Shown piece by piece: positions 25,045 through 37,441 of a stretch of 64,000 bases of DNA (positions are counted from its first letter, which is position 1; every line of letters begins with the position of its first letter). This DNA comes from Phoebastria nigripes (lineage: Eukaryota; Chordata; Aves; Procellariiformes; Diomedeidae), in NCBI GenBank assembly GCA_035582835.1, contig JAYKAV010003266.1:5643795-5707794 (forward strand), in the 5' to 3' direction. Position numbers and translations under genes: made by a program. The notes beneath the pieces are model-generated. The model was not told where the DNA came from and searched no databases. It saw only the letters and a program-made list of their open reading frames with translations.

Positions 25045-25100
25045 CATCCCTGCAACATCATCCCTGCAACATCATCCCTGCAACATCATCCCTGCAACAT
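25045..25100. repeat. 14-bp x4 perfect tandem array
   Basis: Unit catccctgcaacat is repeated four times without a mismatch (25045-25058, 25059-25072, 25073-25086, 25087-25100). Perfect identity suggests recent expansion and likely copy-number polymorphism. Confidence 0.95.
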
Positions 25101-26481
25101 CCAGAGAGCGGGTCTCACCCTCCTCGGTGCATGGATCCTATCCCGTCTTGCATATCTCCATCCTGACTCTCCCTTTGGGGAGAACAGGCTCATTTTTGGG
25201 GATGAGCTGGGATAGATCCCGGTGCATTAGGCTGGGCTCTGAGCTATGAATACAGATCCTTCCTACCCTTGTCTCATCACCGGCTGCTAATGAAGCATCC
25301 GGCTCACGTAATCTGATTTGGTGGTAGTGCTCATCTTATTAGTGTGCACCACACACTGGTTTTAATATAGTTAATGAACCTCGCTATAGGAAGCTTTACT
25401 AATTCCCACTTGAAAAATCACCANGAATTTGGGTGTGTGACTCCCGCTGACTTACGCCAGGCTTAAACCCTTGGGAAATTTGGCCGTGCCCCATCCGCAG
25501 AGCCCAGGATGCGGCGCAGCAGGAGGTGGGATGCTCCGACTGAACGAAAGGCAGAGCGTATGATTTCTAAAAACGAGAGGGATGTAAGCAGTCCCATGAA
25601 GATTCTAAGAGTTTCAGTGTCTTAAAGACAGAGCAGAGCATCTCACTGTATTAAAATAGGAGTCAGGATGNGTCCCTTCATGCTGTGGGGTTATTAGGCT
25701 TCAAAGCTGACCTGTTGCAATACCAGCTGGTTTTATGCACTCCAGAGGCTCGGCAGCTCTGGCACCGCAGAGGTTGGGGGATTTTTTTTTTTTGCCCTTT
25801 GCTAGACATCTCCATCCCTGCGTCAAAATGGGGTCTCGGGTTTGAGCTCTGCGGGAGCGACTCCGTGGTCCGAGCACTGGGGCGTCGGATCAGCCCCGGC
25901 TCCTGCCATCCCCTGTATCAGATTTATAAGATCAAGCAATTGCTTAATATCATGTGAATCATATCGGGTTGGAACAAACCCAGCTTGATTAAGACAAAAA
26001 CATGATGAGGAAAACCCACTTTGCGCTAATTATTCTGGATTGNATTTGGAACTTGCCATTAATGTGAGATAATAGTTAATAACCGGAATATATTTAATGA
26101 ATCTTTTTTCTATCTTTAGTTCGCTTTAGACTGTGTTGCATTTAGTCCGTTAAAGAATTTTAATTAGCAAATTTTCCCTTTTTTGTTTGTGGAGAAGGGG
26201 GATGTGAAGTTGTCGAAGGGGACCGATGTGCAACATTTATTCTACTTTGCCTTGAAAAAAAAAAACAAACCTGTTGCTTGTTTTCCAAACCAGGCTGTGC
26301 ATAAAAGCGATTCTTTGCTCTGCCCAACAGATAACAGAAGAAGTTTCAAAATTAAGACCTTCAGGACTGTGTTGAGAAATAAAACGTCTCCAAGGAAATG
26401 GCAAAAATCACAGACACGATGACTGATGCTGCTGTGGACCCGACCGACGGAGGGTCTGTCCTCCCCAGTTAAATCCATTTC

Positions 26482-26517
26482 ATATTTCATATATATATAT
26501 ATATATATATGAAATAT
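26482..26517. repeat. Perfect 36-bp AT palindrome around an (AT)n core
   Basis: atatttcat (26482-26490), then (AT) repeats, then atgaaatat (26509-26517). The whole 36 bp equals its reverse complement, so it can extrude as a cruciform. Confidence 0.95.
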
Positions 26518-29500
26518 TTGCCACGTTATCTGTGTTTTCTAACAAGTGCATTATGTAGAAGGGAACATCTTTGCAGCCGGAAGATTATCTTCAAATCATG
26601 TGCAATATAATGAGACTGAACAAACCCAGGAAGAAGGAGGAGGGGAGGTGGAAATCATTTGGACATTATTTCAGTCTTTTTTTTTATTTAAAAAAAAAAA
26701 AAAAATCTCTTGAAAGATTAAGCAACCAGAAAGGAAACGTTAACCAGAGCTGCTAATAAGCAGTCCAAGTGTTTTGCTCGGGGTGGGAGGGAGATGGGGG
26801 AAATTCGGTTGCTCTCACTGTTCCCTGTCGAAGGACGTGGGCTGTTTTCGGCGCCGGGACATGAATAAGTTCTGTTCCATTTTTCTGATTTTCCTGTAAA
26901 TGCTCTTTATAAGTAGGTATGTGCTGTACCAAAGGCTGTGATTTGTTTTAAGTCCTTATTAAGAAAGTAACATCGCCGCTGATGCTGAGGAAAAGAGCGT
27001 CAAACAGTCAACAAGTTGTGCCTTGCTTTCAGGATCACTCCATGAAAAACTAAGGAAAAATGGAATTTCCAGGGGTGGAAAAAACCCAATCCTGGCTGGT
27101 CGTACCCCTGCTTCATTTCATGAGAACCCGTGCGCCCTTCTCTGCTGTTTCACGGTACTTCAGTCCTGAGGGAATATTATAGTATTGTGTTGCTAATACT
27201 ATAATAAACGGGAAGTCCATCGCTCCTTTGCCCGTTGCTGTTTCATTTTGCAAGCTGGGGGGGGGTTGTGGCAGGTTAAGAGCTGTGGGTTGCCTGCACT
27301 GGGCTGCGAAGCTGTTAAATCTCTATAACCTCACTGCATTTCCTAGGACTGTATGGGTAAATATTAGCCCAGTGCAATGGGATAAATGGTCTGCGAAGGG
27401 ATAAATGCAAATGGCAAAGGGGTCGATGGTCTCTCCTGCTTCTGGTTTCCCCCTCTTGTCCCAGCCTCATCCACCTCGGCACGCTGCCTCCATCCCAGCT
27501 TTGAGACTAAAACCTGCCCGGCACGTGCCCCATCGGAGGAGCGAGGTGATAACTCGCAACAGCATTGGATTTCTGGGCAAAAATAATGTCGGTGGGACTC
27601 AGGCGAGCACGGGAACCTCTGCATCTGCATTGCAATAGTTCACCAGGGATGGTTCAGGGAATGTTAATTTGGACTGGACCAAAGAAAGTGAGCTTGAGCT
27701 TGCTCCGAAGGCAGAGGATGCTCAAGGGGAGGTAAAGGGAGACAAAATCATTAGGCATGTGAAGCAGACTCTTGAATTCATACTGCTGATTGCTTTGGGT
27801 CCATGTCCAAGGACAAGCCTTGAGGTCCCCACCGGGTACCTGAAAAGTGGAGCAAGGACCACTCTGCCTGGAGGGCAGCACCAAAACCTGGATCTTTCAC
27901 CAAGCAGAGCTGTTTACCTGCATTTCAAACCAGATCCCCGGCAGGAGATGGGGAACATCNGCAGGAGACACATGTGGGATGCTTCGGGGCACAACCCAAG
28001 TGAGGATGCACTTAAAAATAAACACCTTACCTGGAAGAAAGNCTCTGAAATGGGAAAACCCGGGGGAATATTTGTGGCAAAGCAACCGGCTGTCTGCACC
28101 ACATGTTTCTCCTTGCAGAAGAGCTTTGAAGATGAACGAGACCCGAGCAGGTTTCTGAGCCGTCGTTTGGGGCTGGGATTGCTCCGGACCTGTCTGTAGT
28201 TCAGCAGAAGGAGTCGTCCTCCTTTCTGGCTGTCTAAGCCCCGCATGCAAACTTCAGCTGAAATTAAGATTGAGAAATTCCCTTAACAGTGGGGAAATGA
28301 TGTGGTTCTTAAAGGAATGCGTTGATTTTGGTGAGGTCACGTTTCTTTTGTTTGGTTTTTAAAGACGAATAATTTCTTGGCTTGAATTCCTCCTCCTGTC
28401 ATGGCATATGCATCGTTGGTGATGGAAACCTTGTTCATGAGAGCAGGGCTTGGGGGTCACAAAGACAGAAGTCTCTGGGGCTCTGCATAGGTGCAGGCTG
28501 GGGACAATGGGCTGAGATGGTGAGAAAAGAAACAAAAGTGAAAAAACCAGCAGTTTTAGTCAAAGCTGCGTTGCTTGCCTTGAGGAATGAAGAGCAAATA
28601 TGGATCTGGCCCTTAGTGGGACATTGCTCCTTGGGTTTGTTTGCATTTATTCCCAGCATGGTAGAAAACCTGTGGCCACTGGAGCTGTGGATAAATGAAT
28701 TAGAAAGGGCTGGTGCTGCTGGCACCTGGTTTTATCGTGGCTGTTGCAGCACGAGGTGCAGAGGGAGGTGGGCTGGGGACCAGGACTGCTGGAAGAGCCC
28801 AAGGAGCAGGTCCCCGAGCCCGCGGAGATGAGCTGGGGGTGCCAAGGCTTGAGAGAGTGATGCCGGGGAATCACGGAGGTGAAGAANCCTGCAGTGTGAA
28901 ATCAATCTGGTGTGAAAGCCGTCTGCACAAATTAAAGCTAATTGGAGCGGTGGCTCTCATTAACTTCACGTTTGGCCGTGCCCTGCCCTGAGGCCAGCCC
29001 GCGGGGGGGTAGGGAGAAGGAGCTCCTGGAGCTCCTCCATGGGATCCTCCAGCAAATTGCTCTGCAGGCAAATCCCCAGGGATCTGGCAGTAACTGTGGC
29101 ACTGCCGCAGCNGGAGCGGTCTGAGGATGGGCTTGCAGTGCTTTTTGCCTCGTGGCCGACTGTATCTTAATGTGGCACAGCCAAAACCCACCTCCCAGGC
29201 ATCCATCCCCTGTCTCCTGCAGAGGGGAGCTGTGACCCCCGAAAGGCTGTCTCATCCTGCAGCTTCCCAGCACCAAAATTAATTAATGCTCAGACCATAA
29301 AAAGTCTAAGACCTTACAAAGACCTTAAAAAGACTCCTTAAAAAAGACCATAAAAAGTCCCCAGTGTTTGGGGAGTGAGGGCTGAGCCTGTTCTATCACT
29401 GGGAACCCCAAATAACCGAGCAGTGGTCTCTTCCCATTGCCATGGATGGAGCTGCCGGCAGGCTGGGGGAGATGGGGCTGGGCTTTTTTGGGAGATCTCA

Positions 29501-32500
29501 CCTCCAAAACCACTAAGGAGCTGCAAAATACATTTGTTTGCAGCCTTCCCTGCAGCATGACGGGTTCGTAGCGTGTTCTTGAGGCTGCAAAGGAGATTGA
29601 ACAAAAGCTTTAGCAACTCTGAAATCTTGAGGGACTGACCCAGAAAGCACTTTTCTACCATGCCGGTGGTTTTGGGTTGCAAACAGCCAAAGCACCCACT
29701 GAAGGTCTGACCCAGCATCTGACCCCCACACCCCTGCAGAGAGCCCCGGGTCGTCCGCAGGGGTAACGGCACGTTAATAGGAGGAGAATNGATCTTCTGG
29801 ATTGCAACACAGACCCAGATCTTGGGAAGCCCTGGTCCCAAAGGTGTTAAATTTAGTTTCTTTTGGAACATGATCTAGTAGCCCTTAAAATGGGGGATAG
29901 AATGTATCAGTACTAAAGTTATTTTTATTTTTCACCGGTGTTACGGAGAGCTTTTTTATGGCATGTGNGTATGTAACATAATTATACCTCATCTGTTTTC
30001 AACAGCCACTTTGTTAAAGCGTCTCTCTGTTACGGTTCGAAGTGTGTATTTTGATGAGCAAAGTGATGGGAAAAACCAGATCCCTTCGCCCGTTTGGGTT
30101 GGCGGGTCCCAGCGGTCCCGCTCCCGGCAGCAGAAATGCCCCGTTCCCGGAGCAGAGCTCAGCCTGTGGCCGCTAGCCGCTCCACTCCTCCTGTCCAGCA
30201 CCGAACCCACCCCACGGATATCTCACACCGATGACAATCTTGCCAAATTTCAACCTCTTCTCGATATTGTACATACTGGCGTTGATGACGTTGCTCCGTG
30301 CTGTTGGGTTTCTTTTGCTTGGTCGCTGAGCCAGCTAATTGTTAATGTGCTTTTTCAAAATAATCGAGAGTTTGATAGTCTTTTACTGTCAGTCCGGTAT
30401 ATTAATCTGTGTTGCCACGACTCTGACTCTAGCCTTGTGCGTTTTAAAGATAACCATCGTATCAGGACAGCCGTGTTGAGATGTCATTTGGAGCGGAGGG
30501 CTGGATTTGGCAAGGGAAGACAAATTAAAAATGTATCCAGTCGATTAAAAAACCAGAAAAAGGAGCTATTTAATGATGGCTGACATCAAGAGAAGATCCA
30601 AAAAATAGCATGCGTTGATTCCCATAATCATCCGAACGCAGGCTGCTCATCTTTATTCATAGCCCTTCAAAGCCGCGCTCTGAGATGCTGAGAGCATCTC
30701 TGAGATGCCGTGCATTAGATGTGCTCTTTAGATGCTGAAGACGTAGATGTTTCTCCTCTGCGCCCAGCACAGCTGCCATCTCCAGCAAATGCTGTACCCC
30801 AGCCCTTCCCCCTTTTAATTTTAGGGTGCTATTAAAGTGATGAGAGCTCTGCCGTTGGGTCCATCCTGGTGGATAGGCAGGAAAATCAGATCGAGGGAGC
30901 TGGGCTGGTATAGAATCACATAAAACCACTTGTTTTAAGAACAAGCTTTAAGATGTTTTAAGAAGGCAGCAAAATTAGNAAGCAAAATATCTCATAAAGT
31001 CTTTAAGGGCGCTAACGAAGGCTCAGTGGGCACAGCGGATGGGATGGGGCTTGGTGGCGTGGCTGGAGAAGGCTTTCAGAGACAATGTACGACAGGCTGC
31101 TTTGCTTGCCCCGCTAGATTTGGGGGAAAAGTCAGGATTCCTGCAGTCCCATCCTGGCCTCCAGCCTCTTTCCACAGGTGCTGGTGAAATATTGCAATAT
31201 TAATGTCTCAGAAACCAGCCTTGAGCACCCCAGAGGGTGCAGAAGGCTTTAATTACGCACACACTTGGATGTTTTCTGAGACAGATGTTCAAATGCTGTT
31301 ATTGCTACTGAAACCTTTTAAAAATAAGGAATCCATGGGATAGCGTTTTTCTTTGGGAGCCGGCATGCTCCCCACTCTCTTGCTTTTCTTTCCATTGCAC
31401 AGAGTCAGCTGAAAGGTTGTCCCTTGAGCTGCGACTAAAGCCAAGTAGTAGCCCTGGGTGAATTAAATCACCCAGCTCTGTAATCCCCAGGTTTTCATCC
31501 ACCAGCCTCCGATACAGGTAAATTACGTTTCTTTTTCACATTTTTTCTGCTTTCTCCAAGATGACATCAACAGTGCATCTTTAAAATGAATGGGCTGAGA
31601 TACCGCTGTCACCGACTGGTGTTTTCCATAATACATCATCTCTCTGACCATTGCAAGCCCAGGCCACTGGTGTTGTGTTTTCAATGCGTCACTCCAGTTC
31701 CTGAGGATGATTTCGGAGCAGGACAATTTATCTGGCAACACAGAAGTCACCGATAGAGCTGGACTTGCAAGTTGAACGGTATTAAAGGGAAACATAGCCA
31801 GGAAATTGTAAACTAGTGCCTGAAATAGGGCAATTGTAATGCAAAACGATGTGTTTGCTGCCATGTCCCTTGTGGTGCCGTTAGTATATTGGAAATTGGA
31901 CTTGGTTCTTCAAATTGTTCAGGTCTTGCAGGAAAATCGCCTTCATCGCTGAAAGTGAGAGATTCCCACGGCTGATTTTAGCATCTTTCAAGGCGAACGG
32001 GCTCTTAATTCATCACCTGAAGTCCCGAAACATTGCAAATGGGGGACGTTGCATCGACCATCGACCTCCAACACAGGAGCAGCTCGTGTTTCTTAATTTC
32101 CCATCCTTTACTATGCAACTTATTTTCACGGTATCTTCCTGGGACTGAGACGGCTGGATATAATTTTGACTTTGCTTTCCCTCATTCGTGCGCGCAGCTG
32201 GGTGATGCTGAAATGTTTCCATGACCGTCTCAACTGGAACACACGTTGGGTATATTCGAACAGTGAAATATTGCCTTGTGAAATTCAGTGTATCAGACTG
32301 AAAAACTAAAGCCTTCTCTGCAAGAAGGCTAAATCCTGACTAATTAGGTGCCACAGAAATGATGCAATTTTGGACTGAAGATGTAAAGCGCAGTCTTGTT
32401 ACTCTGAGTTCGTTTTAAACTCTGGTTTTGCCAGTGAGCTGTGTTGCAATTGTTTAAACTTGTTCTTTTGATACCAGTCTGATGCTAAAACAAGCTGCTG

Positions 32501-32679
32501 CATCCCGTCGTCCTGGTGACCTCCACCGCGGTGTGGGCCTTGTGTTCAGTTACCGGTAAAAAAAGTGATTTTTTTTTTTTTTCTTTTTGGTTGCGTGATT
32601 TTTTTACCTGATGTTGAATTTATTTTTTTAATGTTTTTTTTCATTAGAACTTGAAACTGTTATTTCATATGCAAAGTTC

Positions 32680-32685
32680 AATAAA
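32680..32685 (+). terminator. Orphan poly(A)-signal-like site
   Basis: AATAAA lies after a T-rich, AT-rich stretch (about 32565-32670) and is followed within 30 bp by GT-rich 'gcgtggtggtttg', the usual layout of a vertebrate cleavage site. No gene is assigned: KCNA3 ends 16.5 kb upstream and KCNA2 starts 12.7 kb downstream. It could end a + strand lncRNA or be chance. Confidence 0.3.
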
Positions 32686-35157
32686 ATGGCTGAAACGCAC
32701 AGCGCGTGGTGGTTTGAAACTGAAATGGGGTGGAGGGGAGATGTTGGGAATGCAAAGGATGGTGCAAGGATGAGGTTTGAGATGCATCCTCTGGCTGAAC
32801 TAATTTTTCAGGATGAAATAATCTGAAATTTAATGCCATTCTCAGGAGTAAAATTTACTCCTTTAGAGAAATAAAATCTTGGGGTAAAATCTGCACATTT
32901 CCAGCATCCCAACCAGCCGTCTAGAGAGCTGCGCTCTCTTTAGGACTGAAGAAGCTCCAGGCAAACCCTTGAAATTTTGATGATATGTCACAAAAAGGGA
33001 TGTCACTGGCGATGCTTTGGCAAAGCAAATGCAAGCGGAGGTGCCCGCTCCGGGGCTGACCCGCTCGTCCTGATCTTACGAAACGAGGTTCAAAGCTCAT
33101 TTGAAAACCTCGCTCTTGGCTTTGTACCATGTCTTTGAGCTTCACCCAAAAGCGAACATGGCCAAATAATGTCAGAGCTTTTTTTTTTTTTTTTTTGGTT
33201 ACCGGTCGTCTTAAAAATATTGAATAGCGAGAATCAGATTTTACAAGCCATGTTTAATCGGCAGCAGCTGTGACCGGTCTCACTCCTCCACTCCCACAAC
33301 TACAAGGAGAGGATTTCCAAGAGCAGCTGAAAACTGGAGACTTTTCTGGTTCCTTTTGCTTTTAAATCACCTGTTTCTGGTATTTGCAGATTTAATTTAA
33401 AAAGCAAGATGCACTTTCTTGGTTTGGGGAAAAGAGCTGGAGATGGTGAAGCGAGTGGAGCCGTGGCTCAGCCCCAACCCCAGCCGAGATTCGGGATTTG
33501 CCGCCTGAGCCCAGGGAAGTGCGGGGAAGGCTGGGTCTGGTTCAGGGTCTGAATNGCTCGAAGGGGACCCCTAAGTGATAAATTATTAGAGATGGTGCTA
33601 AAATGGCTCGAACTGCAAATATAAGTGCTGCTGTGCTGTGTCCCATGGCTGGAGGGCCTGGGCTCCTGCAAGGGGGATTTTATTTTAGCGATCACTGAGC
33701 CAGGAGCACAGACTATTATCCCAAGTGACTTGGGTATTTTTGCAAATCCTGTTCGTAGGACTGAAATCCAGGGAGGAATCCTGTAAGAGGCTCCAGGTGC
33801 TGAGCTGGGAGGCTCAGGACTGGGAGCAGAGCAGCAGCCAAGCGTGCCCGCGGCCACCCNGGGCAGGATCAAACCGGGGGAATTCAGCAATGATGGACAA
33901 CCTCGAATTCTTGAATTTTACAAAACATCTTGTTTGACCTGTTGGCCTCAAGAAGGCTGACAGGGCCAAACAAGTTCCTACAAAAGCAGCGTTGAGTGCT
34001 GGGACTGGTTTGTGTGGTTTCGTCTCTCTTTGCCCTCTGGGTTTGCTGCGAGCATCAGATCTGCTGGGGAGGATGAGGTGGGTGGTGGACGACCCATGAT
34101 GAGAAAAATCAGCTTCAGCGCAATTATTTCCAAATTATCTCAGAGTGGCTATACTGGATGGGACCAAACTAGGTCCCAGCCAGCGTTGGTGGCAGAAGCA
34201 GATTTAAGGCTGGGAGGAGGGGGCCTCTCTGGTTCAGGGGTGCTCAGAGCTGGAGCAGTGGATTTTAGCAGCTCTTGGTGCTTCTCTCTCTGCCGTGACC
34301 TTGATTCTTGTATCAGCTCCCCTCAGGGTTGTGGTGCCTCCAGCTGCCAGTTTCGGTTGATGTGTGGTTAACTGGGGAAGTGCTTAAGCATCCATGAAAA
34401 ACAGGATGTCGCAAAGTTTCAGATGCAGATGGCAGGCATGAATACCATCAGCCAAAACCAGCCCCGGAGGAAGGACGGGTGCAGGGGCCACGGCTGGCGC
34501 ATGTCACCTGGGTTTGCTTGAAGAGCAGCAGGAGATACCTTCCACGGCACTGCTGATGAGTGGAGGGTGATGTTCCCACACCCAACCCATCACTGGGACC
34601 TAGGGGTGAATCTTGATTTGAGGCGCACACCTAGACTCCATGGGTTTTGCAGGATTTCCAGCTCATATCTGGGGTGATAAATGCATGGACAAGACATTGC
34701 ACCAAAGAGCTGCAGAGGGACTGGACGTGGTCAGTGCCGACAGCTCATCTCCCCCGAGTCGGATTTTATTTACCAACTTGTTGGCTTTTGGAGGGGGGAG
34801 CTGAGAGGAGCGCAGAGGCTGCGGGATGTGGGTCAGCCTGGGGCTGGCACGGTGTGACAACAGGATGGATGTCTCATGCTTCATCTCCAGAGGTTATTAA
34901 CGGCAGCGGGTAAATGCCACCGTGGCAGTAACACAGTGGAGAGGATTTGGAGCCGCACATGGAGCAAACACTGATGCTGCCTGGGTTTGTGATGTACAAA
35001 TTCATCTTAAAATAAGGGTCTGGAGGAGCCTGGCTGCTGAAGGGCTGATTTCTGCTGTCCTTTTGGCTGATGTTTGGCTCACTTCCTTACCCGAGCGTGG
35101 GCATCCCCACGTGGGGACTGCATAGCTACGGCAGCCTCCAGCAGCGTGGCTCTGCAC

Positions 35158-35720
35158 ACNGATGCAACGCGTGCAATAAATCCTTCACTCGCTGCCTTGA
35201 AATTTGCTGCTTGGAAATTTCCTTAGGTGCCATTTCCTTCTTGTGTTATGAAGAAATATCGATTCATCATTCCCTATTCACCATCTCACCACCATGCAGG
35301 ATTTTAATGACCTGTGTCATGTTCCTCTTTCCAAGCCAGAGCATCCAGCTCTTCCAACCGTGGCTGTTCCAGGATGCTGCAGAGGGGCTCTTCCAGCTCG
35401 GAGTCAGGCTCCTGCCGGGTATTTCCTCTCTCACCAGACCATGCCTTGCTAAGGAGGCCTCATATTAGATGCTTCGCTTCCTATCTTTCTAACAGATGTT
35501 GGTACCCGAAAGGATCTTCCTTTCTATTCCAACCAGTGAGGCATGACATCCTTCTGCAAGGGTCGTTGGCCATCCATCTGCCGTCATATTTACCCATGGG
35601 ATGGCTAAGGTTATCGTTTCCCCCATGGAAATCTCCTTTACTTAACACCACCTGGTCCTGGCCCTTTGCTACTACTCGTTTTATTGATATGCTCTTGAAT
35701 TTCTTCTACCAGGGCTTCAG
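35158..35720 (-). mobile_element. Degenerate, internally deleted CR1 LINE relic with 3' end
   Basis: On the minus strand, pieces of an ancient CR1 appear in the right order but collapsed. First comes an RT segment ending 'aagggccaggaccaggtggt', then 'aggatgtcatgcctcactgg', then 'gttagaaagataggaagcga'. The 3' portion follows: 'ggcttggaaagagg', 'gtcattaaaatcctgcatgg', 'ttcttcataacacaagaagg'. These match conserved blocks near the CR1 ORF2 end and 3'UTR, separated by deletions. The 178-codon + strand frame over it is not a gene. Confidence 0.65.
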
Positions 35721-37220
35721 TTTTAGGACCTCACTGTGCTCGTCTGCAGGCAGCACCGATACCGAGGATTTAGGCAGTGTTTCTGCCCTGCCTGTACTTG
35801 TGAAGGGTGGAAGCAGACTTCATCTCCTGCTCTTCCAGGTGCCAGCGTGAGATTCGCCTCTTGATTTATCCATCGGCGTGAATGAGACGTGCACCAACGA
35901 GTGCAGATGGGACGAAGACACCAACCAACGTATGTTGTTATGGGGGTGGCAGATGCTTGGCTTTGCAAAGCGGGGAATGACAGAGGGGACCGCGCTTTCC
36001 TTGTCTGTCCCAGGTGGTGACCACCACCACGTGTGGCTTTCTCGGCTCCATTTGGGCAACCTGCCTTCATCCCAGCACGGGGCCGAACAGGAGCCGATGT
36101 GCACAGAGCTCCTGAGCCTCAGGTCAGGGCTACGTGGGTCTACCTGGGGCTCTGTCCCCTCTGCGATTGCAGGAAAGGAAATATTTCCCCGGTTTCACGG
36201 GGTCGTGGAATCACAGAGGATGCTGCAAGGACGGTCGTTCCNGAGGTCGCAACCCGCAGAGCAGTGGGTATCTTGGATGCTCCCAGGACCTTCCTGCAGA
36301 ACAGAAGCATTTCCTTTATACCCAACATTTCCACAACCCCAGGGAAATTAAGCACAAATTAAGGGAACCTCCAGGATCTGGACCACGAACCTGAGCAGGG
36401 ACTGAAGCTGCTCTTGCCCTGGCCGAGTCACCAGCCATGCGGGTGGTGCCGCGGCTCCCATGGGTGCTCGGTGGTGGCAGCAGCCGCATGGGTGCTGCTC
36501 GTCTGGGAAAGCGTGAGCCGAGAGTGAAGGGTGGGGAGGGGGAGAAGGGGAAGCCGGGGCTAAAAATAGGTATTTTTGAAAGAAACAGATGAAAACCTCT
36601 TTGAAGAAGTGAGGGGAGAGGGGGAGGGTTTCCATGGAAACGGGGAAGTCTGTCTCTTCCCAAAAGAGGGGGTGGGAGACGAAGAAATAGTAAATACAGC
36701 AGAGAAATGATGGGGAAGAGGATGCTGCGAGTCAGTGGCGTTCCCCCTGGATCCAGGCGAGGGGCTGTGGGGTCTGAACATGCCTGGATGGATCCCAGGG
36801 GGAGCAGACTGGGCTCTGACACTGCCTGCCCAGGTAGCCTTGGGCACGTCACCTAGTGTCCTCCCCATGTCACCTGTAGCCCTGTGGCTGTCACCTGCCC
36901 GAGTCACCGGTAAGAACAGCGAGCCCAGAGCTGCTGGGGACACGCGTGCGGGGCCAGGTTGGTGTCAGCACAATGGGGCATCTCCAGCCCCTCCCGGCAG
37001 CTGGGCAGCGGCGATAAAATAATGAATTTCCTCCCAACCATTTCAGAGTGCACAGAATCTTGGTTTTTTCTTCTAGGAATTTTCCAAGGTGGCCCGGCCA
37101 TTTCCAGGAGAGACCCCACAGGGAAGGGAGCCACGCCAGGCGGCAGAGACACAGGGGTCGGGGCCAGAGGGTGAGGGCAGCCGGGGGCTTACGGCGAGGT
37201 TGGGGACCAAGCCAGAGCAG

Positions 37221-37441
37221 GCTGGCACGGCATGCGATTTGGTACGGCTCCCAATCTGGCACGATCCACAATTTGGCACAGCTCATGACCTGGTGTGGCC
37301 CACAGTTTGGCACAGCTCATGATTTGGCACGGCTCGCAATCTGGCACAGCTCCTGGTTTGGCACGACCCCTGATTTGGCACGGCTCACAATCTGGCACGG
37401 CCACGGGGCTGGCATGGCCCGTAACGTGGCCCAGCCCAGGA
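37221..37441. repeat. 17-bp minisatellite, about 13 copies
   Basis: Thirteen consecutive 17-bp units with consensus close to TTTGGCACGGCTCAYAA run from 37221 to 37441. The core TGGCAC is kept in most copies; flanking units are the most diverged. Because 17 is not a multiple of 3, the array is open in several frames and produces spurious repeat ORFs on both strands. Confidence 0.92.

Noticed and set aside
25045..25100. CRISPR-like array
   Set aside because: Direct tandem copies with no unique spacers, in a vertebrate sequence; a simple minisatellite.
29963..30583. 206-codon + strand frame as a possible gene
   Set aside because: No known domain, no supporting splice or poly(A) context, and it opens with low-similarity sequence; kept only as a possible conserved noncoding block.
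31523..31864. 113-codon minus-strand frame as a possible transposase or gene fragment
   Set aside because: No motif of any transposase or domain family could be identified.
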